Notes under the pieces: model-generated
What the model was told of the DNA's origin: nothing
Database searches by the model: none
What the model saw: only the letters and a program-made list of their open reading frames with translations
Shown here: piece by piece, positions 35,133 through 43,505 of the stretch
Numbering within the stretch: position 1 is the stretch's first letter
How the letters are laid out: each line of letters starts with the position of its first letter
Position numbers and translations under genes: made by a program
Source: Actinomyces glycerinitolerans
GTDB taxonomy: Bacteria > Actinomycetota > Actinomycetes > Actinomycetales > Actinomycetaceae
Direction of reading: 5' to 3'
Assembly: GCF_900098745.1 (NCBI RefSeq)
Contig: NZ_FQTT01000011.1
Location: 282,237 to 346,236 of the forward strand
DNA length: 64,000 nucleotides

Positions 35133-36161
35133 TCAGCCGCGGGCGCGCGTGCGCGGGTCGATGACGCCGTACAGCAGGTCGACGATCAGGTTGGCGCCCA
35201 GCACGGACAGGGTGATCACCAGGAAGATCCCCTGCATGAGGGCGTAGTCGTTGTTGTTCACTGCCTGGTACAGGGCGGTGCCGATGCCGGGGTAGGAGAA
35301 GACCTGCTCGGTGACCAGCGAGCCGGCGACCACGAATCCCAGGGAGATGGCGAAGCCCGAGATGGATGGCAGGACGGCGTTGCGGGCCGCATACCAGGTG
35401 CGGATGCGGCGGGGTGTGAGGCCCTTGGCCTCCGCGGTGAGGATGTAGTCCTCACTCATGGTGGACACCATCATGTTGCGCATGCCCAGCGTCCAGCCGC
35501 CCACCGAGGAGATGACGATGGTGATCGCCGGCAGGATTCCGTAGTAGACGACCGACTTGATGAACGGCCAGTTGAGTCCGACCACGGTGCCGTACACGTC
35601 GTAGCCGCCGTGGATCGGGAAGATCCGCCAGGTGGAGGAGAACAGGAACAGCAGAATCAGTGCGAGCCAGAAGTAGGGCACCGACTGCAGCATGGTCAGC
35701 CCGGGGATGATGTTGTCCAAGAGGTGTCCGCGCTTCCAGCCGGCGGCCGTACCCAGCACGATGCCGAGCAGGAAGGAGATGATGGTCGCCAGCCCGACGA
35801 GCCCGATCGTCCAGGGGAGCGTCTGACCGATGACCTGCCCGACCGGGGTCGGGAAGTAGGCCACGGATACGCCGAGGTCGCCGCGCAGCAGCTGGCCCAG
35901 GTACTGCACGTACTGATCCCACATGCTCGCACCGGTGTCGGCGCCCAGCAGGGCCTCGATCGCCTGCCGCGTGGCGGGGCTGACCTGACCGTGCGTGGCC
36001 AGGCGGGAGACCATGATGTCAACGGGGTTGCCCGGCAGCAGCCGGGGCAGGAGGAAGTTGAGGGTTACGGCCGCCCACAGGGCGATGGCGTAAAACCCGA
36101 TCTTTCGTAGGAGAAAACGCAACCTGGGGTCCTTAGGGTTCCGAGTAGCCGGTGCCTGCAT
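35133..36161 (-). CDS. ABC transporter permease (OppB/DppB type)
   Basis: This 342-residue permease has the typical OppB start (LRKIGFYAIALWAAVTLNFL with LLPGNPVDIM), a large loop containing YLGQLLRGDLGVSVAYF, and the coupling loop MSEDYILTAEAKGLTPRRI. It is the first membrane component after the binding protein, 46 bp downstream of it, separated by a strong hairpin. A short ribosome binding region precedes the ATG at 36161. Confidence 0.92.
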   Translation of the reverse strand: MQAPATRNPKDPRLRFLLRKIGFYAIALWAAVTLNFLLPRLLPGNPVDIMVSRLATHGQVSPATRQAIEALLGADTGASMWDQYVQYLGQLLRGDLGVSVAYFPTPVGQVIGQTLPWTIGLVGLATIISFLLGIVLGTAAGWKRGHLLDNIIPGLTMLQSVPYFWLALILLFLFSSTWRIFPIHGGYDVYGTVVGLNWPFIKSVVYYGILPAITIVISSVGGWTLGMRNMMVSTMSEDYILTAEAKGLTPRRIRTWYAARNAVLPSISGFAISLGFVVAGSLVTEQVFSYPGIGTALYQAVNNNDYALMQGIFLVITLSVLGANLIVDLLYGVIDPRTRARG

Positions 36162-36168
36162 ACGGTGG

Positions 36169-36196
36169 CGGCGGACTCACCTATGTGAGTCCGCCG
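36169..36196 (-). terminator. Intercistronic hairpin between binding protein and permease genes
   Basis: CGGCGGACTCAC (36169-36180) pairs perfectly with 36185-36196 around a CTAT loop. It sits in the 46-bp gap after the binding-protein gene. Such hairpins often stabilise the upstream mRNA or attenuate the downstream genes, so that more binding protein than permease is made. Confidence 0.65.
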
Positions 36197-36206
36197 TCGC
36201 CGCGGG

Positions 36207-37904
36207 TCAGGACGCGGGCTCCAGCCGCTGCAGGATGATGCCGGTAGACCAGCTGCCCCAGGAGGCGGGCAGCGCGTACAGATCGTCCTCGGTGGGCCAG
36301 CCCGTGTAGCGGGAGGTGTTGAACTCGGTGAGCATGGAGTTGACGTAGATCGGGATGTAGGGCAGGTCCTCGGCGATCTGCTCCTGGACGATCGCGTACT
36401 GCGCCTTCTTCTCCTCGGGGTCGTTGGTCTGCCCGGCGGCACGGATGGCCGCGTCAACCTTCTCGTTCACGTAGCGACTGTAGTTACCGCCGGTGGCGGA
36501 GTCCCCCACCTGCTCGGTGTTGTCGGAGTGCAGCATGCGGTTGTAGGTGAAGTAGGGGTCGGTGGAGGCGCCCAGGTTGAGCGAGTCCAGGGAGAGCTGG
36601 AAGTCGCCCGTGACCTCCTTCTGGTTCCACTCGTTCCAGGACACCTGGGAGGTGCTCAGCTCGATGCCGACCTCGGCGAGCTGCTGCACCAGGGTGTCGT
36701 TGATGGAGATGAAGTCCGACCAGCCGGTCACGGTCTGGATGTTCAGTGCCAGGCGCTCGCCGTCCTTGACGCGGACCCCGTCGGACCCCTCGGTCCAGCC
36801 GGCGTCTTCGAGGATCTGCTTGGCCTTGTCGACGTCGGGGCTCTGCGGCACGACCAGGTTGTCCTGGTCGGCGATCCAGTCGTCGTCGCGCCCGGGAACC
36901 AGGTAGGACGGGGAGGCCTCGCCGGCGAGCCCGCCGCCGGCCAGCTGGTTGAGTTGGCTGCGGTCCATCGCGTAGTAGATCGCCTGCCGCACCGCCTTGT
37001 CGGTCTGTGGGCCGGTGGAGCCGAGGTCGGGGTTGCAGGAGGCGTAGATGCAGCTGGTCAGCGTCGGGGTGTTGACGTAGGTGAGGTCGGGATTGGAGGC
37101 GATGATGTCGTCGATGCTCGGCAGGAACGCGCTCATCCAGTCGACCTCGCCGGCGACCAGCGAGGCGGAGGCCGAGTCGGCGTTCTCCAAGGAGATGTAG
37201 CGAATCTCTTCGACCTTCGGCTTGCCGTTCCAGTAGTTCTCGTTGGCGACCAGGGAGTAGGACTGAGAGGAGACGCTGTCCAGCACGAAGGGGCCCGTGC
37301 CGACGGGCTCCTCGTTGGTGTAGGTGTCGGGTTCGGCGACATCCTTCCACAGGTGCTCGGGGAGGATCGCCTGGTTGCCCAGGGTGTCCGCCTCCGAGGT
37401 GAAGGACGTCTGCTGGAAGGTGAGCACGACGGTGGTGTCATCGGGGGCCTCGGCCGTCGCCGCCAGCCCGGAGGTGTTCAATGCCGGCGTCTTCTGGATG
37501 AGGTTAAAGGTGAAGGCCACGTCGTTGGCGGTGAAGGGTTCGCCGTCGGACCAGGTGACGCCCTCGCGGGTCTTGACCGTTAGGACCGTGCCGTCGTCGT
37601 TCCAGCTGTACTCCGTGCCCAGCATCGGTTGGGGGTCCTCGCCGGTGACGAGGTTGTAGAAGAACAGGGGCTCGTAGATCACGCCGCGGGTGGGCTGGAG
37701 CGCCGTGGGGCTCTGGGGGTTGAAGTTGGCGGTGACGGTACCTGTGGCGCCGTTGAAGATGGTCAGGGTGCCGCCGGAGCCGCCCGCCCCTCCGCCGGAG
37801 GAGCCCGAGCCGCCTCCGCAGGCGGCGAGGGTGCCGACGGCGGCGACCGCCGCCGTCGAGGCCAGGAAGGAGCGGCGGGTGATGGGGATGTTGCGCAGCT
37901 GCAT
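36207..37904 (-). CDS. Extracellular solute-binding lipoprotein, family 5
   Basis: This 565-residue lipoprotein captures the substrate of the Opp-type importer. The N-terminus has a twin-arginine motif and a lipobox (ITRRSFLASTAAVAAVG then LAACGGG), so it is probably exported folded by Tat and lipid-anchored. The family-5 pattern includes VTWSDGEPFTANDVAFTFN near residue 110 and RQAIYYAMDRSQL near 310. I chose the ATG at 37904, though an in-frame ATG at 37931 is possible. Upstream AT-rich palindromic DNA is the likely operator. The cargo is probably a manno-oligosaccharide, from context. Confidence 0.9.
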   Translation of the reverse strand: MQLRNIPITRRSFLASTAAVAAVGTLAACGGGSGSSGGGAGGSGGTLTIFNGATGTVTANFNPQSPTALQPTRGVIYEPLFFYNLVTGEDPQPMLGTEYSWNDDGTVLTVKTREGVTWSDGEPFTANDVAFTFNLIQKTPALNTSGLAATAEAPDDTTVVLTFQQTSFTSEADTLGNQAILPEHLWKDVAEPDTYTNEEPVGTGPFVLDSVSSQSYSLVANENYWNGKPKVEEIRYISLENADSASASLVAGEVDWMSAFLPSIDDIIASNPDLTYVNTPTLTSCIYASCNPDLGSTGPQTDKAVRQAIYYAMDRSQLNQLAGGGLAGEASPSYLVPGRDDDWIADQDNLVVPQSPDVDKAKQILEDAGWTEGSDGVRVKDGERLALNIQTVTGWSDFISINDTLVQQLAEVGIELSTSQVSWNEWNQKEVTGDFQLSLDSLNLGASTDPYFTYNRMLHSDNTEQVGDSATGGNYSRYVNEKVDAAIRAAGQTNDPEEKKAQYAIVQEQIAEDLPYIPIYVNSMLTEFNTSRYTGWPTEDDLYALPASWGSWSTGIILQRLEPAS

Positions 37905-38008
37905 TGCGTGCCTACTTTCCGTATTCGCCATCGTTGGCGAGGACCTCTCGACGCGGCCGGGGAAGGGTGTCGCCGCTGGATCGGTCGCGGTCTCTACCGA
38001 CCACCGCA

Positions 38009-38037
38009 ACTTAACTCACTTACTTAACTAAGTGCAA
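38009..38037 (-). promoter_or_regulatory. Promoter and AT-rich operator of the mannoside operon
   Basis: The palindrome CACTTA-N6-TAAGTG spans 38017-38034, and ACTTAACT is directly repeated at 38009-38016 and 38022-38029. On the minus strand TTGCAC (38032-38037), a 17-bp spacer and TTAAGT (38009-38014) make a weak promoter that the palindrome covers. TTAGTTAAGTAA in this block resembles ROK-family operators, so the ROK protein at 27084 is the natural candidate. Confidence 0.5.
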
Positions 38038-38038
38038 T

Positions 38039-38052
38039 GGGACGATCGTCCC
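38039..38052. repeat. Perfect palindrome GGGACGATCGTCCC
   Basis: A 14-bp perfect palindrome sits directly upstream of the promoter described at 38009. It may be an additional regulator site; nothing else in the window shares it as far as I can see. Confidence 0.5.
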
Positions 38053-38211
38053 TACTTTTGCCCACAATTGCGGCGCGCCCGCATGACGGTCCCGAACGCT
38101 GCTGGTACGCCACGTTGCCGTCGGTGGTATGGCCGAAGGCGACGTACGGAGTAGGCCGCCGGGCGGTGCAGTTGACGCGCAACCGGCGTGACGCCGGCCG
38201 GCGACTCGAAC

Positions 38212-38907
38212 TCAGGCGCCGACCAGCGCGCTGATGGCGGACTGGAACAGGCGCAGGCCGTCTACGCCCTGGCGGGCGCCGGCCGGAGAGTCCGGGCCGA
38301 AGCCGGGCTCGACGGCGTGCTCGGGGTGCGGCATGAGTCCGACGACGTTGCCGCGCTGGTTGCGCACGCCGGCGATGTCGCGCGCGGAGCCGTTGGGGTT
38401 GTCCAGGTAGCGGAAGACGACGAGTCCCTCGCCCTCGAGGCGGTCCAGTTCATCGGGGGAGGCGATGAAGTTGCCCTCGCCGTTCTTCAGCGGGACGACG
38501 ATCTCCTCCCCCTCATCGAACAGGTTGGTCCAGGCGGTGGTGGTGGATTCCACGCGCAGGCGCTGCTCGCGGCAGATGAACTTCTGGTGGTCGTTGCGGA
38601 TCAGCGCGCCGGGCAGCAGGTGGGCCTCGGTGAGGATCTGGAAGCCGTTGCAGATGCCGAGCACCGGCATGCCCCGCCCAGCGGCCGCGATGACCTCGTC
38701 CATGACCGGGGCGAAGCGGGCGATGGCGCCGCAGCGCAGGTAGTCGCCGTAGGAGAAGCCGCCCGGGACCACCACTGCGTCCACGCCGTGGATGTCGGCA
38801 TCCTTGTGCCACAGGGAGGCGGGCTCGGCGCCGGCGAGCCGGACCGCGCGGGCGGCGTCGACGTCGTCGAGCGTACCGGGGAAGGTGATGACGCCGATGC
38901 GGGTCAC
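38212..38907 (-). CDS. purQ: Phosphoribosylformylglycinamidine synthase subunit PurQ
   Basis: This 231-residue class I glutamine amidotransferase supplies ammonia to PurL. The N-terminal [20 protein letters not shown], the nucleophile elbow [16 protein letters not shown] (Cys) and the C-terminal [12 protein letters not shown] (His, Glu) are all present. The GTG at 38907 directly follows the purS stop (TGA at 38910-38908). The partner PurL is encoded 16 kb away. Confidence 0.96.
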   Translation of the reverse strand: MTRIGVITFPGTLDDVDAARAVRLAGAEPASLWHKDADIHGVDAVVVPGGFSYGDYLRCGAIARFAPVMDEVIAAAGRGMPVLGICNGFQILTEAHLLPGALIRNDHQKFICREQRLRVESTTTAWTNLFDEGEEIVVPLKNGEGNFIASPDELDRLEGEGLVVFRYLDNPNGSARDIAGVRNQRGNVVGLMPHPEHAVEPGFGPDSPAGARQGVDGLRLFQSAISALVGA

Positions 38908-39195
38908 TCAGGCCTCCTCGGGGTTCGACGCGGCGTCCGCGCCGTCGGCCGGGTCGGCGGTTACGGAGACGACGTCCTCGATGATCGGGTTGGACAGAAG
39001 CTTCTCGGCGGCCTCGGCGGCGGCGGCCAGGTGGGCGTCGGTGACGGGACCGTCAACCGTGAGCTCGAAGCGGCGGCCCTGCCGCACCGCCGTGAACTGG
39101 TCGAATCCTAGGCGGGGTAGGTTGCCCATGACGGCCTTGCCCTGCGGGTCAAGGATCTCGGGCTTGGGCATGACCTCGACGACGATGCGTCCCAT
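38908..39195 (-). CDS. purS: Phosphoribosylformylglycinamidine synthase subunit PurS
   Basis: This 95-residue protein is the small structural subunit that joins PurQ to PurL. It begins GRIVVEVMPKPEILDPQGKA, the usual PurS N-terminus, and has an acidic tail slightly longer than usual (DPADGADAASNPEEA). It is immediately followed by purQ. AGGAGG precedes the ATG. Confidence 0.94.
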   Translation of the reverse strand: MGRIVVEVMPKPEILDPQGKAVMGNLPRLGFDQFTAVRQGRRFELTVDGPVTDAHLAAAAEAAEKLLSNPIIEDVVSVTADPADGADAASNPEEA

Positions 39196-39275
39196 CGGTC
39201 CTCCTGGATGCGGTCGGGCGGGAGCGGGTCCGGGCCCAGCCTACCGGCCCGGGCCTGCATGAATCGCATGGCCCG

Positions 39276-39321
39276 CCATATCAACCGACCTCGGCACGTA
39301 ACAACGACCGACCTCGGCGAG
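39276..39321 (+). repeat. Dispersed 46-bp motif, copy 1
   Basis: The copy starts CCATATCAACCGACCTCGGC and ends CGACCGACCTCGGCGAG. It abuts the stop codon of the membrane-protein gene at 39322. Copy 2 at 44910 is nearly identical; copy 3 at 22350 is more diverged and inverted. Confidence 0.65.
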
Positions 39322-40188
39322 CTAGATCGTGCCGAGCCAGTCGCCGGCCAGGCGGACGGCGAGGATGCCACCGATGGCAAGAGCCAGCGTGCCCAACAGC
39401 CATTCGCTGCCCAGCACCAGCGCGAGGATCGCGCACACCACCGCGGCGGCGAGCATGAAGCCGCCGACCGCGCCGGCCACACCCGCCGGGGCGTGCACGG
39501 ACTGGTCCATGGTGGAGGTGCCCATGACCGGTTTAGGTCCGGAGTCGATCCTCACACCGGAGCCGCCGACACCGACATTGCGCTGCCCCGGTGGCAGTGC
39601 GGGCCCGCCGAGGCCCGCGCCGGCCAGCAGGTGGTGGGGGTCGGCGGCGTCGACGACGCCCGCGGTCAGGCCCGCCGCCGCGTCGACGACGGTGGGCTCC
39701 CACCGCTCGGCCTCATGGCGCACGGCCGTGCCGCCGGCCCAGGCCAGGTAGCCGGCGGCGGAGACCAGCCCGGCCCCGCCGAGCACAACCACCAGCCAGG
39801 GCGGCAGCCACGGGTGGCCGGCCTCCGCGTTGGCGGCCAGGTGCATGGCCGACCAGGTGGCTAGCGCCAGCCCGACCATGGCGAACACGATGCCGGCCAG
39901 GCGCTGGCGGCGCACCGCCTGCGGCCAGGGGGTGCGACCGGGCGCGGCGGCGGAAGCGGGCCCGCGCCCCACGCCCCAGTCGGTGCCGGTGTCGTTGCGG
40001 CGGCGCTGTGCGCCTCCGGGAGAGGCGGGAGCGCCCCAGTCAACGTCGGGCTCGGTATCCGTGTCCGGCGCTGCATAGGCGCGGGCCCGGGTGCCGCCCT
40101 GGGCGGCGTAGGCCCTGGCGCGCTCCCCCATGCCCCAGTCGACGGGACCGCGCTCATCCTCCCGACGACGGTCGCGTGGCGGCGTCAC
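39322..40188 (-). CDS. Membrane protein of unknown function
   Basis: I do not recognise this 288-residue protein. The first 95 residues are hydrophilic, with repeated R-AYAA and VDWG/TDWG motifs. Membrane helices follow near LAGIVFAMVGLALATWSAM, WLVVVLGGAGLVSAAGYLAW, AGAVGGFMLAAAVVCAILAL and LLGTLALAIGGILAV. The GTG at 40188 is chosen because it overlaps the upstream gene's stop as GTGA. It is co-transcribed with the membrane protein before it and purC. A role in cell envelope processes is a guess. Confidence 0.65.
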   Translation of the reverse strand: MTPPRDRRREDERGPVDWGMGERARAYAAQGGTRARAYAAPDTDTEPDVDWGAPASPGGAQRRRNDTGTDWGVGRGPASAAAPGRTPWPQAVRRQRLAGIVFAMVGLALATWSAMHLAANAEAGHPWLPPWLVVVLGGAGLVSAAGYLAWAGGTAVRHEAERWEPTVVDAAAGLTAGVVDAADPHHLLAGAGLGGPALPPGQRNVGVGGSGVRIDSGPKPVMGTSTMDQSVHAPAGVAGAVGGFMLAAAVVCAILALVLGSEWLLGTLALAIGGILAVRLAGDWLGTI

Positions 40189-40790
40189 ACGATCACCTGC
40201 CCGAGGATCGAGGCGAGTCCGAGGGCGAGCAGCAGGAAGCCGAGCGTTCCGGCGAGCAGTTGCAGGACCCGGATCAGCGTCTCGCCGATGGTGGTTCCGG
40301 CCAGCAACTCGTCGGCCTTCCGCCCCGCGGCGGTGGTGGCGAGCGCGGTGGTCAGCGGCCCGCTCACGACGTCGAGCGTGGTCAGCTCCCGTCGCCCACC
40401 GGAGTCGGGAATGATCAGGTCGGTGCCGGGCACCGTCAGCGGGGCCGGTTCTTCCGGGTACCCCGTCGCGGCGGCTTGCTGCGTCCCGCGCCGCCGCCGC
40501 GCCATCCGCGCCCGGTTGCGCTCCAGCCGCAGCCGGGGTGCGTTGACGACGACGCTTCGCGCCGGCACGCGCAGCAGCAGCAGCAGCCCGACTCCCACTA
40601 TCACCAGCGCCACGCCGCCGAGGATGGCGGACAGACCGGGCGCACCGAAGGCACTGGCGGCGGCGGCCACAAGCGCCAGCAGCAGCACCGCGCCGACGGC
40701 AACCAGCGCAATCACGAAGCCGGGCCCCGGCTGGAAGCTGCGGGTCGTGCGCACGGCCGTGGGGTCGGGAGTCGCCTGGGGAGCACTCAT
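40185..40790 (-). CDS. Membrane protein of unknown function
   Basis: This 201-residue protein has two N-terminal helices ([20 protein letters not shown] and [20 protein letters not shown]), a basic cytoplasmic stretch ([11 protein letters not shown]) and a C-terminal helix ([19 protein letters not shown]). It overlaps purC at its start (40787-40790) and the next membrane gene at its end. I know no function for it. The tight overlaps imply one transcript from purC. Confidence 0.65.
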   Translation of the reverse strand: MSAPQATPDPTAVRTTRSFQPGPGFVIALVAVGAVLLLALVAAAASAFGAPGLSAILGGVALVIVGVGLLLLLRVPARSVVVNAPRLRLERNRARMARRRRGTQQAAATGYPEEPAPLTVPGTDLIIPDSGGRRELTTLDVVSGPLTTALATTAAGRKADELLAGTTIGETLIRVLQLLAGTLGFLLLALGLASILGQVIV

Positions 40791-41740
40791 GCCAGCTCCA
40801 GGGGGCTGCCGGTAAGGCGCTCGTAGGCCTCCAGGTACCGCTGCCGGGTGCGCTGCACGACGTCGTCGGGCAGGGCGGGCGGGGCGGTATTGGAGCCGCG
40901 GTCCCAGCCGGATGCGGGCGAGGTGAGCCAGTCACGCACGTACTGCTTGTCGAAGGAGGGGGTGGGGCGGCCGGGCGTCCAGGCGTCGGCGGGCCAGAAG
41001 CGGGAGGAGTCGGGCGTGAGGACCTCGTCGCCCAGGATCAGGGCGCCGGTGGCGGGGTCCTGGCCGAATTCGAACTTGGTGTCGGCCAGGATGATGCCGC
41101 GAGCGCGGGCGATCTCGGCGGCGCGGGTGTACAGGGCGAGGGTGGTCTCGCGCAGTGCCTCGGCCGCCTCGCGGCCGACCGTCTCCACCACCCGCTCGAA
41201 GGAGACGTTCTCGTCGTGCTCGCCGAGTTCGGCCTTGGCGGCTGGCGTGAAGATCGGCTCTGGCAGGCGCGACGCCTCGGTCAGGCCCGCGGGCAGGGGC
41301 AGGCCGCATACGGTGCCGCCGGCGCGGTACTCGACCAGGCCGGAGCCGGTGAGGTAGCCGCGGGCGACGCATTCGACCGGGTACATCTTCAGGCGCCGGC
41401 AAATCATGGCGCGACCGGCGACCGCGGCCGGCACGTCCAGGCTGACCACGTGGCCCGGAACGATGTCGGCGAGCTGCTCGAACCACCACACGGACAGGGC
41501 GGTGAGTACCTTGCCCTTGTCCGGAACCGGAGTGGACAGGATGTGGTCATAGGCGCTGATGCGGTCGGAGGCGACCAGCAACAGCACGTCCTGCCCGGAC
41601 CAGGGGCCGACCTCGGCGGGGGCGTAGACGTCGCGCACCTTGCCGGAGGAAATGTGCTTCCAGCCGGGCAGGTCGGGGGCCGGCGGGGGCCCGCCCGCAG
41701 CGGACGTGAAGGGGGCGTCAGGGGTGCTGAGCTCGCTCAT
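40787..41740 (-). CDS. purC: SAICAR synthase
   Basis: This 317-residue enzyme joins CAIR and aspartate with ATP to give SAICAR, a step in purine synthesis. Motifs are [13 protein letters not shown] near residue 33, [30 protein letters not shown] and [11 protein letters not shown] near 220. The length is that of the longer actinobacterial form. It follows purD by 59 bp, with a strong hairpin between, and overlaps the next gene by four bases. Confidence 0.96.
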   Translation of the reverse strand: MSELSTPDAPFTSAAGGPPPAPDLPGWKHISSGKVRDVYAPAEVGPWSGQDVLLLVASDRISAYDHILSTPVPDKGKVLTALSVWWFEQLADIVPGHVVSLDVPAAVAGRAMICRRLKMYPVECVARGYLTGSGLVEYRAGGTVCGLPLPAGLTEASRLPEPIFTPAAKAELGEHDENVSFERVVETVGREAAEALRETTLALYTRAAEIARARGIILADTKFEFGQDPATGALILGDEVLTPDSSRFWPADAWTPGRPTPSFDKQYVRDWLTSPASGWDRGSNTAPPALPDDVVQRTRQRYLEAYERLTGSPLELA

Positions 41741-41755
41741 GCCCCCATCCTGCCA

Positions 41756-41773
41756 CCGCAGGCGTGCCTGCGG
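41756..41773 (-). repeat. Palindrome between purD and purC
   Basis: CCGCAGGC-GT-GCCTGCGG is a perfect 8-bp stem with a two-base centre, flanked by CCCATC and GATGGG that can extend the pairing. It is likely an mRNA hairpin in the 59-bp purD-purC gap. Confidence 0.5.
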
Positions 41774-41799
41774 CGATGGGCGCGAGCAACTGCGCCGGC

Positions 41800-43053
41800 T
41801 CAGCGCCCGGCGGCGATGTCGGTGCGGTACTGGGCGCCGTCGAGGTGGATCTTGCCGATGGCCTCGTAGGCGCGGGCGCGGGCGTCGGCGACCGTCTCCC
41901 CCAGGGCGACCACGGACAGCACCCGCCCGCCGGAGGCGATCAGGTTGCCGTCGTCGTCGCGGGCGGTGCCGGCGTGCAGGACGTGGACGCCCTCGAGGGC
42001 CTCGGCGTCGGGGATGCCGGTGATCAGGCCGCCGGTGGTGACGGTGCCGGGGTAGCCGGGGGCGGCCAGGACGACGTCGACTGCGGCCTGCTCCGACCAG
42101 CGCGGGGCGGGGACCTCGGCCAGGCGGCCGGTGGCGGCGGCCAGCAGCAGTTCGGCCAGCGGGGAGTCGAGGCGGGCCAGGACGGCCTGGGTCTCGGGGT
42201 CGCCGAAGCGGACGTTGAACTCGACCACGCGCAGGCCCTTGTCGGTCAGGGCCAGGCCGCAGTAGAGCAGGCCGATGAAGGCGGTGCCGCGGCGGGCCAT
42301 CTCGTCCACGACCGGCTGGGCGACCTCACGCAGCACCTGCTCGGTCAGGTCATCGGGTGCCCAGGTCAGCGGCGTGTAGGCGCCCATGCCGCCGGTGTTG
42401 GGGCCGACGTCGCCGTTGCCGAGCCGCTTGAAGTCCTGAGCGGGGGCGAGTGGGCGGACGGTGGCGCCGTCACAGACGCAGAACAGCGAGACCTCCGGGC
42501 CGTTCAAGTAGTCCTCGACGACGACGGCCCCGCCCTCCTTGGCCAGGCAGGCGCGCCCGTGGGCGAGGGCGGCCTCGAGGTCGGAGGTGACCACCACGCC
42601 CTTGCCGGCGGCCAGGCCGTCATCCTTGACGACGTAGGGCGCGTCGTAGTTGCGCAGGGCGGTGTCCAGTTCGGCCTCGGTCGTGCAGGTGACGGAGTCG
42701 GCGGTGGGCACGCCGGCCGAGGCCATCACCCGCTTGGCGAAGGACTTCGATCCCTCCAACTGGGCGGCCTCGGCACCGGGCCCGAAGACGGGGATGCCGG
42801 CGTCGCGGACGGCGTCGGCGACCCCGGCGACCAGTGGTGCCTCCGGGCCGACGACGACCAGGTCGGCGACCATCTGGGTGGCCAGGTCCACCACCTCCTC
42901 CGGGGAGGTGGGGTCGATCTTGATGTTGGTGGCGATGTCGGCCGTGCCGGGGTTGCCGGGGGCGACGACGAGCTCGGTGGTGGCGGGGTCGGAAGCGAGG
43001 GCGCGGGCCAGGGCGTGCTCGCGCGCGCCGGACCCCAGCAGCAATATCTTCAC
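41800..43053 (-). CDS. purD: Phosphoribosylamine-glycine ligase
   Basis: This 417-residue ATP-grasp enzyme makes GAR from phosphoribosylamine and glycine. It begins [19 protein letters not shown], with [37 protein letters not shown] and the ATP-grasp stretch [27 protein letters not shown] is the metal-binding segment. It appears to head the purD-purC-membrane-protein transcript. Confidence 0.97.
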   Translation of the reverse strand: MKILLLGSGAREHALARALASDPATTELVVAPGNPGTADIATNIKIDPTSPEEVVDLATQMVADLVVVGPEAPLVAGVADAVRDAGIPVFGPGAEAAQLEGSKSFAKRVMASAGVPTADSVTCTTEAELDTALRNYDAPYVVKDDGLAAGKGVVVTSDLEAALAHGRACLAKEGGAVVVEDYLNGPEVSLFCVCDGATVRPLAPAQDFKRLGNGDVGPNTGGMGAYTPLTWAPDDLTEQVLREVAQPVVDEMARRGTAFIGLLYCGLALTDKGLRVVEFNVRFGDPETQAVLARLDSPLAELLLAAATGRLAEVPAPRWSEQAAVDVVLAAPGYPGTVTTGGLITGIPDAEALEGVHVLHAGTARDDDGNLIASGGRVLSVVALGETVADARARAYEAIGKIHLDGAQYRTDIAAGR

Positions 43054-43131
43054 GCTCCCAGCCTAGCCGTCCCGTGACCATTCCGCCTCCACCCCTCACC
43101 GAGACCGGCACCAGTTACATGCTCAGGTCAG

Positions 43132-43362
43132 TCATCGATGCGGTCGCGGGTCGCCGCGCCCCCAGTCGATAGGCCAATTCGCTTCCTCGAAGTAGCCTCG
43201 GACACTGTCGGCGTCCTCCACCCAGTCGTCGTAGCCCTGCTCGCCGCGGGTGAGGAAAATGTAGTAGCCACCAGTCCCCTCGGCGTCATACATGACTTCG
43301 ACGTCCCAGCCCGCATACTCTCCCGCAAGGATTCTCCCCTTGACCCCGATAGGTATCTCCAT
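43132..43362 (-). CDS. Small acidic protein of unknown function
   Basis: This 76-residue protein starts MEIPIGVKGRILAGEYAGWD and is rich in Tyr, Trp, Asp and Glu (GGYYIFLTRGEQGYDDWVED). The ATG at 43362 is strongly supported by GGAGGAG five bases upstream. It is divergent from the unknown protein at 43506. The size and charge would suit an immunity or inhibitor protein, but I have no family match and only note the possibility. Confidence 0.65.
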   Translation of the reverse strand: MEIPIGVKGRILAGEYAGWDVEVMYDAEGTGGYYIFLTRGEQGYDDWVEDADSVRGYFEEANWPIDWGRGDPRPHR

Positions 43363-43505
43363 CGGCTCCTCCTCAACATGCACACCCGAGCGTACGGTCA
43401 ATCGCCGACGTATCGGATCCCTGGCAGGCCGGTGTGGCGGTATCGTCGGCGTTCATTACGACCGCCCCCGCACCCGCGAGCGTCTGCGACACCGGAGGAG
43501 AACAG

